Origin: Flavobacterium johnsoniae UW101
Lineage (GTDB): Bacteria; Bacteroidota; Bacteroidia; Flavobacteriales; Flavobacteriaceae
Assembly (NCBI RefSeq): GCF_000016645.1
Contig: NC_009441.1
Coordinates: 3,782,001-3,846,000 of the forward strand
Length of the DNA: 64,000 bases
Direction of reading: 5' to 3'
Shown: piece after piece, positions 28,614 through 36,599 of the stretch
How the letters are laid out: every line of letters begins with the position of its first letter
How positions within the stretch are numbered: position 1 is the stretch's first letter
Program-made: the position numbers and the translations under genes
The notes under the pieces: model-generated
The model's database searches: none
The model's input: only the letters and a program-made list of their open reading frames with translations
Told to the model about the DNA's origin: nothing

Positions 28614-29222
28614 TTATATTTGAATATTTTTTGGATCATAAAGCATTGCAGTGCATAAACAGTTTTTTCTGTCCTTACTTTTTAAAATAGGACAATTGAC
28701 ACAGGTTTTGCAATTATCCCAAAATTCTTCGTCACCGGGCAGTTCTGAATATGTTACAGGTTCAAATCCCAGTTCATGATTCATTTTCATTACCGCAAGA
28801 CCAGTTGTAAGGCTGAATATTTTAGCATTAGGATATTTTTGAATACTAAGTTCAAAAATCTTTCTTTTAATTTTTTTCGCTAATCCGGTATGCCTGAAAT
28901 CTGGCGCAACAATCAAACCAGAATTTGAAACATAACGGCCGTTTTCCCAAGAAGAAATAAATGAAAAACCTGCCCATCTTCCATCTGCTGTAAATGCAAT
29001 AACAGCTTCTCCCTTTTTCATTTTTTCCTTAAGAAGTTCTGGTGAACGTCCGGATATACCTGTACCACGTGCTATGGCTGACAGTAATGTTACTTCACAA
29101 ATTTCGTTTATCCATAAAGTATGAGCAGGTCCGGCAGTTTCAATACAAAAATCAACTGCTTCTTTAGATACCGCATAAGGCAAAATTACGGCGGTTTCTT
29201 TTTTACGCTTTATAGTTTTCAT
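28614..29222 (-). CDS. GNAT acetyltransferase with a cysteine-rich C-terminus
   Basis: A 202-residue protein. Residues about 60-155 form a GNAT domain (SGLIVAPDFRHTGLAKKIKR with the acetyl-CoA loop). The tail carries Cys171, Cys174, Cys177, Cys188 and Cys190 (CKTCVNC...CLC), a possible metal site. GNATs with such a tail are, from memory, found at the head of arginine biosynthesis clusters in Bacteroidota, where they may act in N-acetylation of an arginine precursor; no arg genes are adjacent here, so this may be a paralogue. Function is inferred. Confidence 0.75.
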   Translation of the reverse strand: MKTIKRKKETAVILPYAVSKEAVDFCIETAGPAHTLWINEICEVTLLSAIARGTGISGRSPELLKEKMKKGEAVIAFTADGRWAGFSFISSWENGRYVSNSGLIVAPDFRHTGLAKKIKRKIFELSIQKYPNAKIFSLTTGLAVMKMNHELGFEPVTYSELPGDEEFWDNCKTCVNCPILKSKDRKNCLCTAMLYDPKNIQI

Positions 29223-29635
29223 ATCAGTTTAGAAAATTTCTATTTGTAATACTACTCTATCGAAATTCAAATGCTAAACTCAAAACAGCTAAACTATTTG
29301 TGAGATCAGCAAAAGAGCGATAAAGAAAACTATCGTAAATACCATTAAATTAATGATTCTGTTTTTATGCTGCAGAGATTTATTAGATAGATACACTTTT
29401 GTAATCTCTTTACTTCTGGTTTTATTCCCTTTCATAATATTATATTGCTTTTATTTTTAAAATAAAAAACAAATGATATGCCAAAACATTTTAGGGTAAC
29501 AAAATACATTGATTATCAATATAATAAAAAAGACAACTCGATTTCTATTTATAAAAGCCTATCAAAATGATAAAACAGCTGCTCAAAATGAAAAGATAAT
29601 TGAAAACAAAAAAGTAATTTATTAATTTTCACAAC
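29223..29635. other. Intergenic region, 413 bp, with one small ORF
   Basis: Apart from the 48-codon ORF at 29289-29435 (-), the region is AT-rich with no supported RNA or repeat. Confidence 0.5.
29289..29435 (-). CDS. Small membrane peptide, 48 residues
   Basis: An ATG-started frame reads a basic N-terminal half (MKGNKTRSKEITKVYL, then QHKNR) followed by one hydrophobic helix (NLMVFTIVFFIALLLISQIV) to the stop. The positive-inside pattern and A-rich leader before the ATG look like a real small integral membrane protein rather than chance. It lies on the minus strand between the GNAT gene and the divergent lipoprotein. No function can be proposed; homologues would settle it. Confidence 0.45.
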   Translation of the reverse strand: MKGNKTRSKEITKVYLSNKSLQHKNRIINLMVFTIVFFIALLLISQIV

Positions 29636-30148
29636 ATGAAAAATACCATTTTACCCTTACTTATTATCGCTTTAATTTTTAGTTCATGCAATACAAAACA
29701 GAAACCAGATACTGATATTTCAATTTTATTTAAATATGAAAAATGTGTTGCTTTTGATTTTAAAAATAAAACAGTTAGAACATTTTATCGCGGACAAGAA
29801 AATCTGGACACTATTTTATTTACTAAAAACGACAGTATTAAACTGCTCAGTTCTATCTCTAAAAACAAAATAGATGAAATTAGAGGCGATTACAGTTATC
29901 CTGAATGTTATTGGCTTATGCCGAGTTCTGAAGATCAAATTGAATTTTTTAAAGAAGGCAAAATCTTAAATACTATTAGAATTAATTACAGACCGAATTG
30001 TTCTGATACTAAAGCACTGTCAAATAAGGAAATGAGAAATAGAGCTTTTGGAATTGATATCAGAAATTTAGTTTTAAACAAACCTTGTTTTAAAAGAGCG
30101 ATGGATACTTTAAAAGTATATCGAATTAGAAAAAAAGGAATAATTTAA
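29636..30148 (+). CDS. Lipoprotein of unknown function
   Basis: A 170-residue protein with a lipobox (LIFSSC, Cys near residue 19) after a hydrophobic start, so attached to a membrane. The rest is mixed alpha/beta with Lys/Arg-rich ends and three other cysteines in CVAF, PECYW and PNCSD contexts. I do not recognise a family. It is isolated and convergent with the L,D-transpeptidase-like gene. Confidence 0.7.
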   Translation: MKNTILPLLIIALIFSSCNTKQKPDTDISILFKYEKCVAFDFKNKTVRTFYRGQENLDTILFTKNDSIKLLSSISKNKIDEIRGDYSYPECYWLMPSSEDQIEFFKEGKILNTIRINYRPNCSDTKALSNKEMRNRAFGIDIRNLVLNKPCFKRAMDTLKVYRIRKKGII

Positions 30149-30177
30149 TTTTCAAAAATGACGCGGAATGATGTATA

Positions 30178-30203
30178 AAAAAAGAGAGCTGTAAAAGCTC
30201 CCT
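30178..30203 (-). terminator. Rho-independent terminator
   Basis: On the minus strand, GGGAGCTTTTACAGCTCTC then a T-run; ends the L,D-transpeptidase-like gene. A second perfect 9-bp hairpin (TTTTAGCAG / CTGCTAAAA, 30221-30241) lies between it and the stop codon. Confidence 0.7.
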
Positions 30204-30256
30204 TTGTATTTGATATTTTGTTTTAGCAGTTTCTGCTAAAAATTGCACTCTGATTT

Positions 30257-30859
30257 TTAATAATAAACTGAAAGCATGATTTTAGAATCTGAGCTGTCAA
30301 TTATTTTTTCAAGTCTTTTAAAGAAAAGTTCACTTACCATTGGGCAGCCGTGGCTGTTTATTATGTAGTATTCTTTTTCATCGTCTGGAACTTCTTTGTA
30401 GCAGTGCAGCACGATAGCTCTTTTTAAAGCATTGCTGTTCGTTTCATCCATACCGCTCAATCTGAATGCTTTTCCGAAAACACCTTTATAAGGTTTTTCA
30501 ACAGAATAACGGCCTAATGATGTACAGTTAGAATTTGGGGTGTTGCTAAATTGAAGAATATCACCTTTTATTCCGGTTTCTGATCCTGAACCATGTGCAA
30601 CTAGTCCTTGATCGATAATTTGGTTGTTTTGTAAGTCGTATACAAAAAAACGATTTTTACCTGATTTGATCTTCATATCTACAAGAAAAGCGATTTTCTT
30701 ATTGTAGCCATGATTTGAAGCAGTAAATGTTTTAATTTCATTTACATGTTCTGTAAGTCTTATCATTTCCAGTTCAGATAAAATTTCTTTATTGTCCGCA
30801 GTCTTGTAAGTGGTAAACGAACTTAAAGAAAAAAGCAGTGCCATAAAAAATATTCTCAT
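30257..30859 (-). CDS. Murein L,D-transpeptidase catalytic-domain (YkuD_2-like) protein
   Basis: A 200-residue exported protein. VAHGSGS, TSLGRYSV and the SHGC motif with Cys172 preceded by His170 match YkuD-type L,D-transpeptidases of the PF13645 group, which crosslink or attach proteins to peptidoglycan through 3-3 bonds; His152 in VLHCY is another conserved position. The N-terminus (MRIFFMALLFSLSSFTTYK) acts as a signal. Full length for the family. Its in vivo partner is unknown. Confidence 0.85.
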   Translation of the reverse strand: MRIFFMALLFSLSSFTTYKTADNKEILSELEMIRLTEHVNEIKTFTASNHGYNKKIAFLVDMKIKSGKNRFFVYDLQNNQIIDQGLVAHGSGSETGIKGDILQFSNTPNSNCTSLGRYSVEKPYKGVFGKAFRLSGMDETNSNALKRAIVLHCYKEVPDDEKEYYIINSHGCPMVSELFFKRLEKIIDSSDSKIMLSVYY

Positions 30860-30921
30860 ATTAAGACAGTAAAATTAAAGTTAAAAGCAGTTTGGGACTC
30901 CTATCAAGTTTTTTGACATTG

Positions 30922-30929
30922 CAAAATTA
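30922..30929 (-). promoter_or_regulatory. -7 element (TAATTTTG on minus strand)
   Basis: CAAAATTA on the plus strand, 62 bp upstream of the L,D-transpeptidase start; no -33 partner at the expected distance. Confidence 0.35.
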
Positions 30930-31130
30930 TGCACAAATTTTACAGAATTCCCATGTTTGCAGTGTTAAATATATTATAAATATTTGAAAACTTGACGTTT
31001 ACAGCAATTTTTAACACTTTTTATGTCATATTTTGAAATTTTGAATCAAAAAATCTTATAAAATATTCTTCAAAAAACATTTTTTATATCAAATTCTAAT
31101 TACTTCATACACATAGACATATCAAAAAAA

Positions 31131-32903
31131 TCAATCTTCTTTTGGCTTAAAACTGCCTTCTCCTGGGTATTTAATACTGTCTTTTATTTCTTCAACACGT
31201 TTAGGGTCAAATTTAGGGAGCTGCAACTCATTTTTTTCTTTCCATTTTTTAACAGTTTCTGCAACTGCGGCGGCTTTTTCATTTGAGGGTGAACTATCTT
31301 GAGCCATATACAATGTTTGAGACGGATAGGCTAATGATGTTCCGCTTGCTTCTATAATATCCATCATTCTAAGTAAGATATCTTCTTGTACTTCTTGAGA
31401 TATTTCAAAATTTAATGCTTCTATATATGCCGTAATTTCAACTTTTAAAGCATCTGCTGTTATTCCTGTAAAACGAACTATAGGCGGAGAATTTAAAACT
31501 GCAGGATGAGCATACAGCAAAGATCTTAGTTCTACTAAAAGATAACGCATTTGGTCAGGAGTTGTTTCCATCCTAAAGGTAAATATCGGATTAAATATAA
31601 AACGGTCGCGATGGGCAAAATTTTCTATTTTACTGGCCGATAATTGTCCGTTAGGAATAGTTACAATAGTTCTTGCAGAAGTACGAAGTGTGGTAGACCG
31701 CATTCCGATAGACTCAACTGTTCCTTTAATATCATCAACCCGGCAGTAATCGCCTACTCTTAAAGGCTGATCTGCAATAAGGCTGACACTGCCAACAAAG
31801 TTTTCTATAGTTTTCTGCGCTCCCAAAGCCAATGCGATACCTCCAATACCAAGTGCCGCAAGTCCTGCTGTGACATCTACACCAATAATTCCGAGAATTG
31901 CAATAATTCCAACAAAAACAATGGCAGCTTTAGTAGTACGACTCAAAAATAAAATCGCTGATATGGCAGAAATTCGGCCTTTCCTGCTCATTCTGCTTCG
32001 CGCAAACATGCTTACAAAATCGGTCATTCTCCAAAGCAGTATTAAAAAAGCGACGATTCCGATGGTGATTATAATAATACTAAAACGCTGGCGGACGACT
32101 ATGGAAATTCCCATGCGCTGTGTAAACGCGACAAATAAAATTACGGTAAGATACATGTGAACCGGCAGTGTCAATGCCTCTATAATTGCTGTTCCATTTT
32201 CTGTATCGGCTTTTTTCCATAGCTTTTGAATCACAAAACCTATTACGAAAATTAATATTCTGGCCAATAAATAGGATAAAATCGTCATGACAACTACTAC
32301 TGCCCAATGACCAATAGGAACGTTTCCTAATTTTCGTTCCTTTAAATAATGCGGAAGTATACGATCTAAAAAAGTTTTTTCTCCTCTAATATCGGCTGAA
32401 AGTATGGATTCTACTGTTTCGGCAGAGAAAAGCCATAATGCGGGCTGGCTGTCATCTGATTGATTTTCTACGTAGAGCTGTATGGTTTCTTTACCCGTAG
32501 AAATATTCCCTACAAGATCTACACCCGTTGCCAGATCATCGTCTGTCCGCCCGGTTTCTTTATTGCTTATAATGGACGAGGGCGAAAGGTTACCGCCCTG
32601 ATCTAAAAGCTGTTGAAATGTTTTTACTATGCGTATTCTTTCAGTTGTTTTTCGGTAAGAGCGTTTACTTAGTACAAGATACTGGCTGGCACGCAGGTAA
32701 TTCTGCTCGCCAATAGCTTTAATAAATCCATTAACTGTTCCCTGAGGTGTTCTTCTTCCCAAAGAATCTTCCGGGACTTTTACCGGTTCTTCTGTTGTAG
32801 TTTTTGCTGAACCCAATAATTGGGCTGTAACTGCATTAGAATTTATCAGTAATGCTGCTAATAAAAGCAAAGAGGACAGTAAACGCTTCACACTTAAAAT
32901 CAT
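31131..32903 (-). CDS. Mechanosensitive ion channel family protein (MscS type)
   Basis: A 590-residue protein: signal peptide, a soluble N-terminal domain (about residues 30-170), then five or so membrane segments, with the pore helix GLAALGIGGIALALGAQKTI and the following MscS beta-domain (DYCRVDDIKGTVESIGMRST, TIVTIPNGQL). MscS-type channels release solutes on hypo-osmotic shock. The long N-terminal periplasmic region is common in Bacteroidota members. The C-terminus is charged (KYPGEGSFKPKED). Single gene, 121 bp from the next on the same strand. Confidence 0.92.
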   Translation of the reverse strand: MILSVKRLLSSLLLLAALLINSNAVTAQLLGSAKTTTEEPVKVPEDSLGRRTPQGTVNGFIKAIGEQNYLRASQYLVLSKRSYRKTTERIRIVKTFQQLLDQGGNLSPSSIISNKETGRTDDDLATGVDLVGNISTGKETIQLYVENQSDDSQPALWLFSAETVESILSADIRGEKTFLDRILPHYLKERKLGNVPIGHWAVVVVMTILSYLLARILIFVIGFVIQKLWKKADTENGTAIIEALTLPVHMYLTVILFVAFTQRMGISIVVRQRFSIIIITIGIVAFLILLWRMTDFVSMFARSRMSRKGRISAISAILFLSRTTKAAIVFVGIIAILGIIGVDVTAGLAALGIGGIALALGAQKTIENFVGSVSLIADQPLRVGDYCRVDDIKGTVESIGMRSTTLRTSARTIVTIPNGQLSASKIENFAHRDRFIFNPIFTFRMETTPDQMRYLLVELRSLLYAHPAVLNSPPIVRFTGITADALKVEITAYIEALNFEISQEVQEDILLRMMDIIEASGTSLAYPSQTLYMAQDSSPSNEKAAAVAETVKKWKEKNELQLPKFDPKRVEEIKDSIKYPGEGSFKPKED

Positions 32904-33024
32904 GCTTTCTTATTTTAGAATACTAAAAATAAGAAATATAGAAGAGAAAAGAAATCTTTCTATAGGAAAACAGGCAATACTTTTTTTATTATCAACTTTA
33001 AAATAAGGGTTGTTTTGAACTCTT

Positions 33025-33477
33025 TTACAAATGAAAAATGTATTTTGAACCACTGTTTTGCAGATTATGTAAAGCATCACTTAAATCTGTTCCCTCATTA
33101 GAAGTTATAATTTTGAGCATGCTTTTTAAATCATTAAAATCATTTGGTTTTACAAAATAACCTAGTGCTCCCAGCTTAGAAGCCGTCTCCATATCATTTT
33201 TATGTGAAGATGTTGAAATCATGATCACGGGAATATCCTGATAATTTTCATCTTTTTTTATTAATTTCAGACATTCCCATCCATTCATAATAGGCATATT
33301 AATATCCAGAAAGATAAGCTGTGGTTTTTCATTGTTGTCGTTTAGCATACGCCACGCCTGATCACCGTTTTCTGCACACTCGCAGATAACATTTTCATTA
33401 ACCATTTCTAAGGCTTCGCAAAACATTTCTATATCATCCCTGTCATCGTCAGCCAGCAAAATTATTTTTTTATTCAT
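33025..33477 (-). CDS. Response regulator, receiver domain only
   Basis: A 150-residue CheY-like protein. Acidic pocket ADDDRDD at the N-terminus, phosphoacceptor Asp58 in LIFLDINMP, Ser/Thr of ISTSS and Lys of VKPNDFNDL are all present; there is no output domain. It starts 2 bp from the histidine kinase stop, so they are translated together and the kinase probably phosphorylates it, possibly as a relay as seen with phytochrome-like kinases and their Rcp-type regulators. Confidence 0.93.
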   Translation of the reverse strand: MNKKIILLADDDRDDIEMFCEALEMVNENVICECAENGDQAWRMLNDNNEKPQLIFLDINMPIMNGWECLKLIKKDENYQDIPVIMISTSSHKNDMETASKLGALGYFVKPNDFNDLKSMLKIITSNEGTDLSDALHNLQNSGSKYIFHL

Positions 33478-33479
33478 AT

Positions 33480-36170
33480 TTAAATATCATTTTCTTCTTG
33501 TTTCAAAGGAAGCACTATAGTAAATACTGCTCCATTATATGGACTTCCCGATGCAGTTATAGTTCCTGCATGGCGTTCAACTATTTTTTTACAGAGCGAT
33601 AATCCCAGACCTGTACCTTCGTAAGAATCTTTAGAATTAAGTCTTGTAAAAGTTTCGAATATTCTTTCTGCCTGATTTTCGTTAAAACCAATTCCATTAT
33701 CTTCTACAGTAATAACGGCAAAATCATTATCCTGTTGTTTTATTATTTTTGAGGATAATTTTACTTTAACCGGAACATCGTCTTTAGCGAACTTAATAGA
33801 ATTATTAATCAGGTTGTAAAAAAGCTGGTACAATAATACCTGTGCGCCTTCCAGAACAGGAAGATTATCATAATAGATTTCACCGCCTGTTTTTTGTAAA
33901 GAAACTTCTAAATCGGTTTCAATATTTTTTAAAACTTCATTTAGATCCACTACTGTTGGTTTCTGTTGATCTGCATTTATTTTAGAATACGCCAGAACAC
34001 CTTCTATCATGTTAAACATTCGATCTGATGCGACGTGTATTCTGTCAATGAATTTCTTTGCCGAGTCATCGAGTTTTCCTTCAAGATTATCTTCAAGTCT
34101 GCTTATAAAAGTTTTTATTTTTCGTACCGGTTCTTTTAAATCATGGGAAGCGACATGAGCAAACTGCTGCAAGTCTTCATTAGAACGCTGTAGTTCCCGT
34201 GTGCGTTCATTTATCAGGACTTCTAATTTTTCGGTAGCAGTTTTTTGTTCATGGATATCTGTACATGTACCAAACCATTTTGTAATAGCTCCTGATGCAT
34301 CCCTGATAGGAACTGCTTTACTTAAAAACCAGCGATACTCTCCTGTAACACTATCTTTTAATCGAAATTCAAGCTGATAAAAATTACCAGATTGGATACT
34401 CTCATACCAATTATCTTTAACTAATTCTACATCATCCGGGTGTAATACAGAAATCCAGCTCGAATCACCATATTCATTTTCTTTCAAATTCGTATACTCG
34501 TACCAGCGCTTATTATAATAATCAATAAAACCATCCGGCCTGCTTGTCCATATAATCTGAGGTACCAAATCGGCAAGCTGTCGAAAATTTTCTGCACTTT
34601 CATTAATAATCTGCTGTACTTCTTTTTGTGAAGTAATATCACTTGCGGCACCAAACCACTCAATGATAGTATTATTATCGTCTAATATAGGAACTACTCT
34701 GGAAAAATTCCAGCCAATAGTACCATTTGCATTTAGAACTCTATGTTCTAATTGGAAAATACTTTTATTATCTATTGCTTCAGATATAAGTTTCAAAGCC
34801 TTTTTTCGGTCATCAGGATGAATATAACTGTTAATCCAATTAGAAACTGGTTCGCCTTCTGATGCATAAGAATCCAGTGTTTCTAAACTTCTCATTACAG
34901 TCCAGTCTGCATTCATACGATACACAAAATCTGAAGAAGCATTTACTAAAGCTCTGAAACGCTTTTCGCTTTCTTCCATTTTATTTCTTGCCGTAACCTG
35001 TTCTGTCACATCCTCTGCTACCTGAATCATTCCTGTTATCACCCCATCCTGAACTAAAGGACGATAGGCCAGATTATAATAATAGTCGCGCATTTCACCT
35101 GTTCGGTTATGCTGAACAAGCACTTCTGCCTGATCAAAAGGAATTCCTTTATTGTAAACGTTCTGCACCTGTGTCCAAACATATTGCCCGTTTAATTCCG
35201 GAAGAACATCAATCAACCGCATGCCTATAATTTCTTCGCCACGGCCAATTAAAGCAAGCATTTGTCTATTAATCTGCTCGATTACCAAATCTGCTCCCAT
35301 AAGCACCAATGTAGCCGAAGGTGTCTGGTGAATCATAGACTGCAGTCTGGATTCACTTTCTTCTATCCTTTTTCTTGCTAAAAACTGCTGTTCTTCCGCC
35401 AGTTTTATTTCTGTAATATCGCGTGTTGTTCCGGCTATCGCTTCTACTTCTCCCTGCTTATTAAAAACCGGAGCAAAAATGTAGTCATAAACTCTTCGTC
35501 CTAATTCTGCGTGAGGAAAGGATACGGTGCCTCTAATCATTTTTTTATTAGCAACAACGTCGTCTATTTCTCTTTCATGCATCACTGCGTGCCATTCTTC
35601 GTAACCGTTATCTCTTAAGCCTTTACCTATAGCATCTTGCGCTGACTTACCCCACATATCCAACAAAGCTTTGTTGGCATACGTAAAATTATATGCAAGG
35701 TCAAATACATACACCAAATCTGGTGTGGTATTGGTAATGGAATTATAAAATCTTTCCTGCTTTTCAATCGCTGTTAGTGCGGCAATAAGATTGTTTCTCT
35801 TTGTTTTATATTCAGTTATGTTTTCAACAGTAACGATTAGTAAACCGTTTTTTTCTTCTGCTGTAAAGCGAAACCAATATAATTGTTCTCCAATTTCAAA
35901 ACTGATTTCAAAAGTAGAGTTTTTTCTATTTACTAGAGTTTCGGTGAATTTTTCGATGAGAATATCTGCATCATAAAGTTTGAAAATATCTGTAAAAAAC
36001 TGGTTTTTACATTCTTCAACTTCAAAATATTCTTGAATACGGGAATTACAGAACAGTAGTAAGAAATCTTCAATCTTTTCTTTATTGTATACTGGCTGCA
36101 ATGCAATAAGTCCGTTTGCCGCAGAGTTAAAAATTGTATAAAAAAGTTCATCATTACTTGTTAACTCCAT
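33480..36170 (-). CDS. Multi-PAS sensor histidine kinase
   Basis: About 896 residues from the ATG of MELTSNDELFYTIFNSA; this start is preferred over an in-frame ATG at 36293 because a -7-like element lies between them. Five PAS-type domains follow one another (roughly residues 10-115, 135-255, 265-385, 400-515 and 530-650), then the kinase core: H box VASHDLKEP, N box NLINNSIKFA, G1 VEDNGIGF, and G2 GTGLGLS. No transmembrane segments are visible, so it senses an intracellular cue; the ligand or cofactor is unknown. Operon with the receiver gene. Confidence 0.92.
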   Translation of the reverse strand: MELTSNDELFYTIFNSAANGLIALQPVYNKEKIEDFLLLFCNSRIQEYFEVEECKNQFFTDIFKLYDADILIEKFTETLVNRKNSTFEISFEIGEQLYWFRFTAEEKNGLLIVTVENITEYKTKRNNLIAALTAIEKQERFYNSITNTTPDLVYVFDLAYNFTYANKALLDMWGKSAQDAIGKGLRDNGYEEWHAVMHEREIDDVVANKKMIRGTVSFPHAELGRRVYDYIFAPVFNKQGEVEAIAGTTRDITEIKLAEEQQFLARKRIEESESRLQSMIHQTPSATLVLMGADLVIEQINRQMLALIGRGEEIIGMRLIDVLPELNGQYVWTQVQNVYNKGIPFDQAEVLVQHNRTGEMRDYYYNLAYRPLVQDGVITGMIQVAEDVTEQVTARNKMEESEKRFRALVNASSDFVYRMNADWTVMRSLETLDSYASEGEPVSNWINSYIHPDDRKKALKLISEAIDNKSIFQLEHRVLNANGTIGWNFSRVVPILDDNNTIIEWFGAASDITSQKEVQQIINESAENFRQLADLVPQIIWTSRPDGFIDYYNKRWYEYTNLKENEYGDSSWISVLHPDDVELVKDNWYESIQSGNFYQLEFRLKDSVTGEYRWFLSKAVPIRDASGAITKWFGTCTDIHEQKTATEKLEVLINERTRELQRSNEDLQQFAHVASHDLKEPVRKIKTFISRLEDNLEGKLDDSAKKFIDRIHVASDRMFNMIEGVLAYSKINADQQKPTVVDLNEVLKNIETDLEVSLQKTGGEIYYDNLPVLEGAQVLLYQLFYNLINNSIKFAKDDVPVKVKLSSKIIKQQDNDFAVITVEDNGIGFNENQAERIFETFTRLNSKDSYEGTGLGLSLCKKIVERHAGTITASGSPYNGAVFTIVLPLKQEENDI

Positions 36171-36216
36171 TGCTGTAGAATATCTAAAAAGCTTAATTGC
36201 CTTAACTGCTAATTGC

Positions 36217-36224
36217 CAAATATA
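36217..36224 (-). promoter_or_regulatory. -7 element (TATATTTG on minus strand)
   Basis: Plus-strand CAAATATA lies 46 bp before the kinase ATG at 36170 and inside the frame that would extend to 36293, supporting the downstream start. Confidence 0.45.
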
Positions 36225-36535
36225 CTTTATTACTGTCGAATATTTTTTGAAAAACAGACAGTATAAAAAATTAAAATTATTACAAGCCGCCACGCCTATT
36301 CTATCAAGTCTTAAAGCTGAATATGCATGAAAAATGAATACTTTAAATTTTAAAAATATGAAGTATTCAAATCTATTTAATATTCTTTTAAGGGAACAAT
36401 TGTTCTAAATGATTTCATTTTTGAGCTACAGATAACAAATCAAATATAAATTACCACTTTTGGTTTACATTTATATAATTACCATTAATATTTACAAAAT
36501 TTTATGCTGGCTGTTTATTTCGTTTAAAAAAACAA

Positions 36536-36562
36536 AACCCTTATGCATGCTGCATAAGGGTT
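36536..36562 (-). terminator. Rho-independent terminator
   Basis: Perfect 12-bp stem AACCCTTATGCA / TGCATAAGGGTT with a 3-nt loop, 38 bp after the GH87 stop; on the minus strand it is followed by TTGTTTTTTT. Confidence 0.85.
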
Positions 36563-36599
36563 ATTGGATTTATTTAAATTAAAAAAATATTAATGCAAA

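Larger units (their letters stand above)
36171..36599. other. Intergenic region, 429 bp
   Basis: Holds a -7-like element for the histidine kinase and the terminator of the GH87 gene; the rest is AT-rich without a supported gene. Confidence 0.5.
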
